A stretch of 16,358 nt of DNA from Desulfonema limicola (GTDB lineage: Bacteria > Desulfobacterota > Desulfobacteria > Desulfobacterales > DYRC01): positions 1 through 16,358 of the forward strand of contig DYRC01000028.1 in assembly GCA_020718925.1 (NCBI GenBank), written 5' to 3'. The position numbers were made by a program, and so were the translations under genes. This document shows, one piece after another, positions 1 through 5,402 of the stretch. Under the pieces are notes generated by a model, which was not told the origin of the DNA, did not search any database, and saw only the letters and a program-made list of their open reading frames with translations. Within the stretch, counting starts at the first letter, position 1, and each line of letters opens with the position of its first letter.

Positions 1-69
1 ATCAAAATTACCAGTCCGGAAGATCTGATATTGGCAAAGGCGATCTTATATCAAACCGCACGGCAATAA
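1..69 (+). CDS. ispD: IspD, C-terminal end only (partial)
   Basis: The plus-strand frame open from base 1 reads IKITSPEDLILAKAILYQTARQ and stops at TAA 67-69. The K-I-T-x-P-E-D-L-x-L-A-x-A-I-L signature is the usual C-terminus of 2-C-methyl-D-erythritol 4-phosphate cytidylyltransferase, which makes CDP-methylerythritol in the MEP isoprenoid pathway. Only 22 residues are in the window, so the call rests on this motif. The last residues (about QTARQ) and the stop codon lie inside a 15-bp tandem repeat that begins a dispersed element, so the extreme C-terminus appears to have been supplied by the repeat. The gene converges on apbE. Confidence 0.7.
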   Translation: MKITSPEDLILAKAILYQTARQ

Positions 70-85
70 ACCGCACGGCAATAAA
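53..85 (+). repeat. 15-bp tandem duplication at the ispD stop
   Basis: The unit AAACCGCACGGCAAT occurs at 53-67 and again, exactly, at 68-82, followed by AAA. The first copy carries the ispD stop codon; the second leads into the GGCAAT/ATTGCC hairpin of the family 1 repeat. It looks like slippage or a partial duplication of the left end of that element. Confidence 0.85.
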
Positions 86-173
86 TTGCCGCGCTATTAC
101 GGGCTGTCCCTACGGGACAAAGCATAAAGTCCCGTAAGGACGACACATAATAGCCCGGAAATTCATTTCCGGG
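76..173 (+). repeat. Structured dispersed repeat, family 1, copy A
   Basis: This element of about 100 bp is also present at 10241-10339 in the same orientation. It holds, in order: hairpin CGGCAAT-AA-ATTGCCG (76-91); GCTATTA (93-99); hairpin GTCCC-TAC-GGGAC (106-118); hairpin GTCC-CGTAA-GGAC (129-141); TAATAGC (148-154), complementary to GCTATTA; and a 9-bp hairpin CCCGGAAAT/ATTTCCGGG (154-173). The second and third hairpins are near inverted copies of each other, so a long folded-back stem is also possible. It lies between the convergent genes ispD and apbE, where it could end transcription from both sides; that role is inferred. Confidence 0.85.
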
Positions 174-182
174 AATTTGATC

Positions 183-1202
183 TTATCCTTCGGTTTTGAA
201 TCCTTTTGACGGAAATTCGCGTAAATAGCCGTCCGACTGCTGAACGATAATTAAGCATTCAACGTCTTTGAGATTATTGACAATCGGAATGCCGATCTCA
301 GGTCCTAAGACCATCAGGGCGGTGGCTAATCCGTCTGCAAAGGTGCAGTTATCTGCGATAACCGATACGCTGACCACGCCATTCTGAATCGGAAAGCCGG
401 TTTTGGGATCAATAATATGGGAGTAGCGATAACCGCCGGACTGAAAAAAATTCCGATAATCGCCGCTGGTGGCAAGTGCCTGATTTTCAAGGCTTACCAC
501 TTTATATACCTCTCTAACCCCGGCTTCGGCTTTGGGCGTATTGATGCCTGCCCGCCAGGGTTTGCCGTCAGGTCTCAGCCTTGAGGCATAAATTTCTCCG
601 CCGATTTCAACAATATAATTCTTGAACCCGTTTTTTTCAATCAGTTCGGAAAGCTGATCCACGCCATAGCCTTTGGCAATTGAACCCAGATTCAGCGTTA
701 CTTCCGGATTCTTTTTTCTTAAATATTTACCTTTGGCAGATATTTCAATCTGATGAAATCCTACTTTTTTAAATTCACGAACCACTTCCTCCTGAGTCGG
801 CATCTGTTTTTCCCGTTTATCTTTACCGAATCCCCAGAGATTGACTAAAGGACTTATGGTTCCGTCCCACGCGCCCTGTGTGATTCCGTAAAGATTTTCA
901 GCCGTTGTCATCACCTGCATAAAATCGTCAGAGATATAAAACTTTTTGTTCGTATCTCTCAGGGCGTTGAATTTGCTGATTTCGCTGTCCGGAGTAAAGA
1001 TAGACATGCTCAGATTGATTTCTTTGAGGCGATTGTCAATTTTTTCTTTAAGATACGATGTTCTTTTCAAAGAACCGGCGATAACTTTGACATGATAGGT
1101 CGTGCCCATGGTTTCGCCGGTGAACATGACTTCTTCGTTCTGACAACCGACCAAAACAAATGCAAAAAAAACGATAAAAATAGGATAAAAACGATGTTTC
1201 AT
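183..1202 (-). CDS. apbE: FAD:protein FMN transferase (ApbE), lipoprotein
   Basis: This 339-aa protein belongs to the ApbE flavinyltransferase family, which splits FAD and attaches FMN to a Thr or Ser of target proteins such as RnfG/RnfD or NqrB/NqrC outside the inner membrane, using Mg2+. The N-terminus is a lipoprotein signal (hydrophobic residues 7-18, then LVGC with Cys20 as the lipidated residue). Family landmarks are visible: GETMGTTYHV near residue 29, the LNLGSIAKGYGVD block, VEIGGEIYA, GDYRNFF, the HIIDPKTG block and ADGLATALMVLG, which holds the metal- and FAD-binding acidic residue. The length is typical. No Rnf or Nqr target gene is in the window, so its substrate is not shown here. 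The start ATG is preceded by GAGG at a rather long spacing of about 10 nt. Confidence 0.93.
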   Translation of the reverse strand: MKHRFYPIFIVFFAFVLVGCQNEEVMFTGETMGTTYHVKVIAGSLKRTSYLKEKIDNRLKEINLSMSIFTPDSEISKFNALRDTNKKFYISDDFMQVMTTAENLYGITQGAWDGTISPLVNLWGFGKDKREKQMPTQEEVVREFKKVGFHQIEISAKGKYLRKKNPEVTLNLGSIAKGYGVDQLSELIEKNGFKNYIVEIGGEIYASRLRPDGKPWRAGINTPKAEAGVREVYKVVSLENQALATSGDYRNFFQSGGYRYSHIIDPKTGFPIQNGVVSVSVIADNCTFADGLATALMVLGPEIGIPIVNNLKDVECLIIVQQSDGYLREFPSKGFKTEG

Positions 1203-1431
1203 AAAAAAGCTTACCTCATCAATAAGTTCACTGGCGGTACATCAGCACCTCCAATGCAACGCTTGGTTAAGCGTCTTTATCTATAAATTTCCAAACATCT
1301 GTGAACAAAAAATGATCAAATGTTCTGATATGATCTTTGAGAATATTCTCTGTTTTATCATTACTAGTTCATTGATGGAGAAAACTGTCTGGTGAAACGC
1401 GGGGTTAGATGGCTATTTGATTAGATAATGA
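1203..1431. other. Intergenic region with apbE leader and small dyads
   Basis: No gene is seen in this 229-bp gap. Read on the minus strand, the apbE leader contains a weak promoter-like pair TTGTTC-N17-TATAGA. It is followed by a 6-bp hairpin ACGCTT/AAGCGT (1259-1274) and a GGAGGT Shine-Dalgarno (1247-1252) ahead of a tiny open frame, MYRQ-stop (1228-1242). The frame may be a leader peptide or chance. A perfect 12-bp palindrome GAGAATATTCTC lies at 1339-1350, downstream of the three-gene cassette. None of these has a proven role. Confidence 0.35.
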
Positions 1432-2034
1432 TCAATATTCATGGTTTCGGAATACATTCTCGTGGAATCTGCAAAAGTGTATTGATAACTTCAGCAAAAA
1501 CAGATAGAATCCAGCTTGGCTAAGTGTAAATTGTTTTTTCCTTTCAGATTTCATATAAAAATATTTTGCAGGCAATGTATGCAGATCGTCAAAAACTGCT
1601 ATATAATCTGATTCTAAGCTTCCCCCTTTGGGTAGGTAAAATAAAGAAGTAACTTTCTGTTGTTTAATTGATCTGATTTTTGCAGAGATTTTATCATACG
1701 GAACTCCATTACTATTAAGTAATTTCTCATATAAAGAAAGCTGAATTATTGGAGCAAACACAATTTGAACGGGTAAATCTCTTGGATTCTCCGAACTAAT
1801 ATCGCAACTATTACTCAGAATAATTCCCTTTATGGATTTTCGTTCTGCGGTTTCAAAGTTAAGTATATCAAGACAACTCCACCCATCCCCCTGTAATACT
1901 TCATCTTTATGTATTCCTGTGTAGTAATTCATTTTTTCTGGAAAATCTCTCAGCGATTTGATAAGTCCGTCTTTAGCGGGCTGTGTCAAGTAGTACGGAA
2001 TATGTTCTTTAATATTCTCTGCTGTAATGTTCAT
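1432..2034 (-). CDS. Conserved protein of unknown function, third gene of A+T-rich cassette
   Basis: I do not recognise the function of this 200-aa protein. The start ATG at 2034 (protein begins MNITAENIKEHIPYYL) is preferred: it follows the upstream gene's TAA by 7 bp, whereas a start at 2130 would overlap that gene by 89 bp. Visible features are an SNSCDIS segment in the middle (ILSNSCDI, after a run of hydrophobic residues), a Lys-rich stretch, and a C-terminal amphipathic block (about LSQAGFYLFLLKLSIHFCRFHE). There is no signal peptide and no convincing membrane span. The gene is very A+T-rich (17 of 60 bases are G or C at 1681-1740). It is the last gene of an apparent three-gene operon and probably works with the two upstream products; no biochemical role can be assigned. 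Confidence 0.75.
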   Translation of the reverse strand: MNITAENIKEHIPYYLTQPAKDGLIKSLRDFPEKMNYYTGIHKDEVLQGDGWSCLDILNFETAERKSIKGIILSNSCDISSENPRDLPVQIVFAPIIQLSLYEKLLNSNGVPYDKISAKIRSIKQQKVTSLFYLPKGGSLESDYIAVFDDLHTLPAKYFYMKSERKKQFTLSQAGFYLFLLKLSIHFCRFHENVFRNHEY

Positions 2035-2041
2035 AATCAGA

Positions 2042-2386
2042 TTAGCTCTGATACAGTTCCCAAAGATTGTCAAATAATACTCGCTCAAACTCAGCGCCAA
2101 GCTTCTCCTGAGCTGAGGACAGTTTTGCAAAGAAGTTGGTAATCATATTTTCAAATTCTGTTGTTGTGGATGATAAATAAGTTCCTGTGAAAACATTTTT
2201 TCTCGGCTCATACGAAAGAGATGTTCCCCCACCATGAAGTAGATAATTCTTGTTCTCTGCATAGCGTGGAACAGCTTGCCCCCCCTCATATTTACTTATA
2301 TCCGCCACCATACTGCTGGTCAGCATTCCAGAAATTATCACGGTGCAGAATGTTTGTGATATTTTCTTGTTTATATACTTATTCAT
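2042..2386 (-). CDS. Small protein of unknown function with hydrophobic N-terminus, second cassette gene
   Basis: This 114-aa protein is encoded between the TIGR04255-like gene and the third cassette gene. Its ATG overlaps the upstream stop codon region by 8 bp, which points to translational coupling. Residues about 10-27 (around TFCTVIISGMLTSSMV) are moderately hydrophobic and could be a membrane anchor or signal sequence. The rest is polar, with a Gly-rich HGGGTS segment and a C-terminal acidic/aromatic block ending EFERVLFDNLWELYQS. No known family was recognised. Its conserved-looking position and tight spacing support a real gene, possibly a partner protein for its neighbours. Confidence 0.65.
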   Translation of the reverse strand: MNKYINKKISQTFCTVIISGMLTSSMVADISKYEGGQAVPRYAENKNYLLHGGGTSLSYEPRKNVFTGTYLSSTTTEFENMITNFFAKLSSAQEKLGAEFERVLFDNLWELYQS

Positions 2387-3128
2387 ATTCTGGCTCCAAT
2401 TTCATAAGGGTTTGCGCTGCAAGGCAATCAAAGAAAGTTAATCTACTTATTCTGTGAATATGATCCAGCGATTCATCTATATTTTGCTCCATTTTTTCAA
2501 GTGAAATGCCATCGGTATTCTTTATGGTGTCTATATCAATCACAACTCCTTCGAGTGAAGATTTATCCGGCAGAGTTACTTTTACTCCGGAAATAATCTG
2601 TACCACATTGATGAAACCATCTACTGGAATATCCATTCTGACTTGGTAAGATTCTTTTGTTAAGTTATGACTCCCAATTTTCAGAAAGAGATTTGCCAAA
2701 CCGACTTGCTCGGCAGGATCATCAGATTGGATCAGATCAATATACTTAATAGAATAGCGCATAATTCCAGTTATTAATCCGGTCTTTTTTAAGACTTCAA
2801 TCATTTTAATAATTGTTAACTTGAAATCATTCCAACCTTTATAAGGCAAATTGCAGGCAGCAGCTACGCTACGATCACCAATTAAAAAGCTATAACTATC
2901 CATACGAATCCTAACAAGAGGAACATACTGAAAATTGGGATCACTATTTCGTATCACCTCCGGGATTTCAGACTGAGATAGCCGTTCTATGTGTTTATCT
3001 CCCTCAAACTCCGAGAAAAAAACTCCGGGAAGGATGTTTGATAATGGAAATTCCACCTCAAGACGACACTCAAATAGCGCGTCTAATAATGGCTCTTTAC
3101 GAAGTCGCTTAGGAAGCTTTGTGTTCAT
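2379..3128 (-). CDS. TIGR04255-like protein, first gene of cassette
   Basis: This 249-aa protein opens with the pattern P-L-L-D-A-L-F-E-C-R (residues 13-22). It ends with a helix holding H-x-x-x-R-x-x-F-F-D-C-L followed by M-K-L-E-P. Both resemble the sporadically distributed TIGR04255 family: an N-terminal 'P-x-x-E-A-x-F-E-x-R' and a C-terminal 'L-H-x-x-x-x-x-x-F-x-x-x-L'. That assignment is from memory of the family pattern. Members have no known activity to my knowledge, and no catalytic motif stands out. It is predicted cytoplasmic (no signal or TM). The start is supported by AGGAAAATT just upstream and by a near-consensus promoter. The gene is A+T-rich (19 of 60 bases are G or C at 2641-2700, against 32 of 60 in hypE at 3901-3960), suggesting recent acquisition with the two downstream genes. 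Confidence 0.7.
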   Translation of the reverse strand: MNTKLPKRLRKEPLLDALFECRLEVEFPLSNILPGVFFSEFEGDKHIERLSQSEIPEVIRNSDPNFQYVPLVRIRMDSYSFLIGDRSVAAACNLPYKGWNDFKLTIIKMIEVLKKTGLITGIMRYSIKYIDLIQSDDPAEQVGLANLFLKIGSHNLTKESYQVRMDIPVDGFINVVQIISGVKVTLPDKSSLEGVVIDIDTIKNTDGISLEKMEQNIDESLDHIHRISRLTFFDCLAAQTLMKLEPEYE

Positions 3129-3160
3129 AATTTTCCTATATATGTTATTGAATATATACT

Positions 3161-3189
3161 ATCATATCACACAATGCTTTCATTGTCAA
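3161..3189 (-). promoter_or_regulatory. Strong sigma-70 promoter of the three-gene cassette, with dyad
   Basis: On the minus strand TTGACA (3189-3184) and TATGAT (3166-3161) are separated by exactly 17 bp, close to the sigma-70 consensus. The predicted transcript start is about 25 bases before the ATG at 3128. A dyad ACAATG-CTTT-CATTGT (3171-3186 on the plus strand) overlaps the -35 box and spacer, where a repressor would block polymerase. The elements are seen; repression is inferred. Confidence 0.75.
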
Positions 3190-3199
3190 TATGTGCGAG

Positions 3200-3310
3200 G
3201 TGTAATTCACAATACTACTGGTTAAAAATTTACGCAAAAAATACCGCACCAATAAAGATAAATCTTGGCAAAATAATTGCATATTTTTTACCGACAAACG
3301 TGAATTACAC
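3200..3310. repeat. 11-bp inverted repeat pair flanking the cassette promoter's upstream side
   Basis: GTGTAATTCAC at 3200-3210 has an exact inverted copy, GTGAATTACAC, at 3300-3310. Each copy is itself nearly palindromic, as expected for a dimeric regulator site. The pair sits upstream of the cassette -35 box, in the 223-bp non-coding gap between the cassette and hypE. It could be two operator sites or the ends of a small lost insertion. No coding sequence is seen in 3129-3351. Confidence 0.55.
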
Positions 3311-3351
3311 ACAATATACGCAGGCTGTTACTCAACCATCTGATATTACAA

Positions 3352-4362
3352 TCAGCAGATTCTGGGAATCTGCTCGCCGGTCAGCATATCCACAATCCGG
3401 CTGCCGCCGATTCGCGTGTTCATCAATACCTGCCCCGGATGATCTGCGATCACTTCTCCGATAACACAGGCATCTTTGCCCAATTTATCTCTTTTCATCG
3501 CCGAAATCACCGCGTCAACATCATTAGGTGCTACAAACGCAATGAGCTTTCCTTCATTGGCAACATAGAGCGGATCAAATCCGAGAAGCTCACATATTGC
3601 CATGACTTCGGGCTTGACCGGTATTTTTTCTTCATGGATGGTCATGCCGGTTCCTGATTTTTCGGCAATTTCATTCAGGGCTGTTCCGAGTCCGCCGCGA
3701 GTGAGGTCTCGCATTGCGTGAATATGCCGGGATACCATTGTCATTCGTTTGACGATATGATGCAATGCCGCCGTGTCGCTTTGTATCGGCGTATCAAAGG
3801 CAAGTCCTTCGCGCTGCGATAAAATCGTCATGCCGTGTTCGGCAATGCTTCCGCTCAGTATAATGACATCTCCGGGCTTGACCCGGTGCGCGCCCACGTC
3901 AATATGCTCCGGTACCCACCCGATGCCGGATGTGTTGATAAACAGCTTATCCGCAGCACCTTTGTGGACAACTTTCGTGTCTCCGGTTACAATCTGCACA
4001 CCCGCGCTGCTTGCCGCAGTCTGCATACTTTGAAGAATGGTTTTCAACTGATCAATAGGAAAGCCTTCTTCGATAATCAGCCCCACGCTGAGAACCAAAG
4101 GGCTTGCGCCGCTTACCACAAGATCGTTGATGGTGCCGTTGACTGCCAAATCGCCGATATTGCCGCCGGGAAAAAAGAGCGGATCCACAACAAAAGAATC
4201 TGTGGAAAATGCAAACCGCTTGCCCCGAATATCCAATACCGCGCTGTCATCCATGCGGGATAGCGTAGGATTGTCAAACAAAGGCAGCATGATTTCAGAA
4301 ATCAGGCGATGAGACATTTTCCCACCGCTGCCGTGATCCAAAAGAATTTTATCCTGTGTCAT
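3352..4362 (-). CDS. hypE: Hydrogenase maturation protein HypE
   Basis: This 336-aa member of the PurM/AIR-synthase-like ATPase fold carbamoylates its own C-terminal Cys with HypF and dehydrates it to a thiocyanate. The cyanide is then passed, through HypC-HypD, to the iron of [NiFe] hydrogenase. The N-terminal DHGSGG motif (residues 9-14), the MDDSAV segment, VTGDTKVV and TRGGLGTALNEIA are typical. The protein ends exactly in PRIC, the hallmark C-terminal Cys (residue 336) that carries the CN group, so the protein appears complete and functional. No other hyp gene or hydrogenase structural gene is in the window, so hypE is either the end of an operon that continues elsewhere or isolated. It lies 99 bp downstream of the yciO-like gene on the same strand. 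The Shine-Dalgarno is weak (GAG). Confidence 0.96.
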   Translation of the reverse strand: MTQDKILLDHGSGGKMSHRLISEIMLPLFDNPTLSRMDDSAVLDIRGKRFAFSTDSFVVDPLFFPGGNIGDLAVNGTINDLVVSGASPLVLSVGLIIEEGFPIDQLKTILQSMQTAASSAGVQIVTGDTKVVHKGAADKLFINTSGIGWVPEHIDVGAHRVKPGDVIILSGSIAEHGMTILSQREGLAFDTPIQSDTAALHHIVKRMTMVSRHIHAMRDLTRGGLGTALNEIAEKSGTGMTIHEEKIPVKPEVMAICELLGFDPLYVANEGKLIAFVAPNDVDAVISAMKRDKLGKDACVIGEVIADHPGQVLMNTRIGGSRIVDMLTGEQIPRIC

Positions 4363-4461
4363 TATATCATCTCAGAGTTGTTGTATGGAATTTTAATCAT
4401 CTTCAAACCTGAATTTGTATCGCTATTCAAAGGATTATGCAATATAAAAATCAGGAAATCT

Positions 4462-5070
4462 TTATTCAAACGCGCTCACATCGCCCGCACCTTTACGAAT
4501 CACTTCCGGGGTGTCGTCAATCAGAGAAATAACGCTGGAAGGCTGACCGGACACCGGACCGCCATCAATGACCGCATCCATCCGGCGTCCGTAATATTCT
4601 TCGATAAACGATGCTTCTTCAAATACTTCGCCATCCGGCGTGGTGGCACTGGTGGAGATGATCGGATTTCCGAGTTCTTTTACCAGCGCAAGGCTGATAT
4701 TGTGTGCCGGAACCCGGATGCCTGCGGTTCTGCGTTTGGTCAGCATGATTTTCGGCACTAATTTCGAGCCTTCCAGAATAAAGGTATAAGGACCCGGCAG
4801 CAGCCGTTTCATGGTTTTATACGCATAATTGGAAACTTTGGCATAATCGCTGATGTCTTTTAAATCCGCGCAGATAAAGCTGAACGGCTGCTTGTTCTCT
4901 CTCTGCTTTAACTGATACACGGTTTCTATGGCTTTTTTATTCATAATATCGCAGCCGATGCCGTAATGCGTATCGGTCGGATACGCAATCACGCCGCCGT
5001 CTTTCAATATTTCCGCGACTTTTTTTATCAGCCGCTCCTGAGGATTATTCGGATTAATGTGAATCAGCAT
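4462..5070 (-). CDS. yciO: YciO/YrdC/Sua5-family protein (threonylcarbamoyl-AMP synthase-like)
   Basis: This protein of about 202 aa is built on the YrdC fold. Members bind ATP, Thr and bicarbonate to make threonylcarbamoyl-AMP for tRNA t6A, or act as poorly understood YciO paralogues. The order INPNNPQERLI, GGVIAYPTDTHYGIGCD, KQRENKQPFSFIC, LLPGPYTFIL, KRRTAGIRVP, NPIISTSA and the ending VIRKGAGD matches E. coli YciO more closely than TsaC. The second start codon, ATG 5070, is chosen because AGAAGGG ends 6 nt before it, while it directly abuts the first ATG at 5076. If the genome also encodes a TsaC or Sua5, this copy is probably the YciO paralogue. It lies upstream of hypE on the same strand; HypF contains a related YrdC domain, but a hydrogenase role for this gene is only a guess. 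Confidence 0.88.
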   Translation of the reverse strand: MLIHINPNNPQERLIKKVAEILKDGGVIAYPTDTHYGIGCDIMNKKAIETVYQLKQRENKQPFSFICADLKDISDYAKVSNYAYKTMKRLLPGPYTFILEGSKLVPKIMLTKRRTAGIRVPAHNISLALVKELGNPIISTSATTPDGEVFEEASFIEEYYGRRMDAVIDGGPVSGQPSSVISLIDDTPEVIRKGAGDVSAFE

Positions 5071-5183
5071 AAACATCCCTTCTGAGAAAAGTCAGATGTT
5101 TTTTATTACGATGCGGGCAAACTGTCAAGGCGCAATTAAAGATTCTGTAATCAGACATCTGTTTCATACTGATTCGCTATCAA

Positions 5184-5280
5184 AGCACCCCTCCCCCGGC
5201 CCCTCCCCTGAAAGGAGAGGGGAGTAGTGATGACGTCTCCCCCTTCCCTTTCAGGGAAGGGGGCCGGGGGGTTAGGTGGG
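5184..5280 (+). repeat. C/G-rich dispersed inverted element, family 2, copy 1
   Basis: The stretch from AGCACCCCTCCCCC to TAGGTGGG is about 90% identical by eye to 15581-15680 in the same orientation. Its left half (CCCCTCCCC, GAAAGGAGAGGGG) and right half (CCCTTCCC, GGGAAGGGGG) can fold back on each other. Flanks extend the symmetry: ATTCGCTATCAAA (5172-5184) is nearly the inverse of TTTGAAAGCGAT (5281-5292), giving a MITE-like unit of about 121 bp. It fills the middle of the 326-bp gap between the yciO-like gene and the acylase. The part at 5077-5171 shows nothing else recognisable. Confidence 0.8.
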
Positions 5281-5333
5281 TTTGAAAGCGATTTGGTATC
5301 AGAATAGAAATTTCAAGATGCGTTTTATTTCAG

Positions 5334-5362
5334 TTGATTTCCATACAAAGCCCGAATATAAT
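5334..5362 (+). promoter_or_regulatory. Sigma-70-like promoter of the penicillin acylase gene
   Basis: TTGATT (5334-5339) and a perfect TATAAT (5357-5362) are separated by 17 bp. The predicted start, near 5369, leaves a short leader of about 34 nt with AAGGAGAG before the ATG at 5403. This placement rules out ATG 5334 as the translation start. Confidence 0.75.
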
Positions 5363-5402
5363 ATTAACCCTGTTTTTACCATACTTAAAAGGAGAGATAG
5401 AG

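Noticed and set aside
76..173. Family 1 repeats as a CRISPR array
   Set aside because: Only single, widely separated copies with internal hairpins; no regular short repeats with unique spacers, and no cas genes.
1228..1242. Four-codon leader peptide MYRQ upstream of apbE as an attenuator
   Set aside because: It has a good Shine-Dalgarno, but there is no run of regulatory codons and no terminator hairpin; kept only as a remark in the intergenic entry.
2035..2130. Longer start (ATG 2130) for the third cassette gene
   Set aside because: It would overlap the 114-aa gene by 89 bp. ATG 2034 lies 7 bp after that gene's stop and gives a more natural N-terminus.
3835..4263. Open frame of 142 codons on the plus strand
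   Set aside because: It is a shadow of hypE, which is convincing on the minus strand. No Shine-Dalgarno or recognisable domain.
4309..4761. Open frame of 150 codons on the plus strand
   Set aside because: It is antisense to the start of hypE and the YciO-like gene. Composition looks like a shadow frame.
5334..5402. Longer start (ATG-type codon at 5334) for the acylase
   Set aside because: It coincides with the -35 box of the predicted promoter, and the lipoprotein signal and a strong Shine-Dalgarno both point to ATG 5403.
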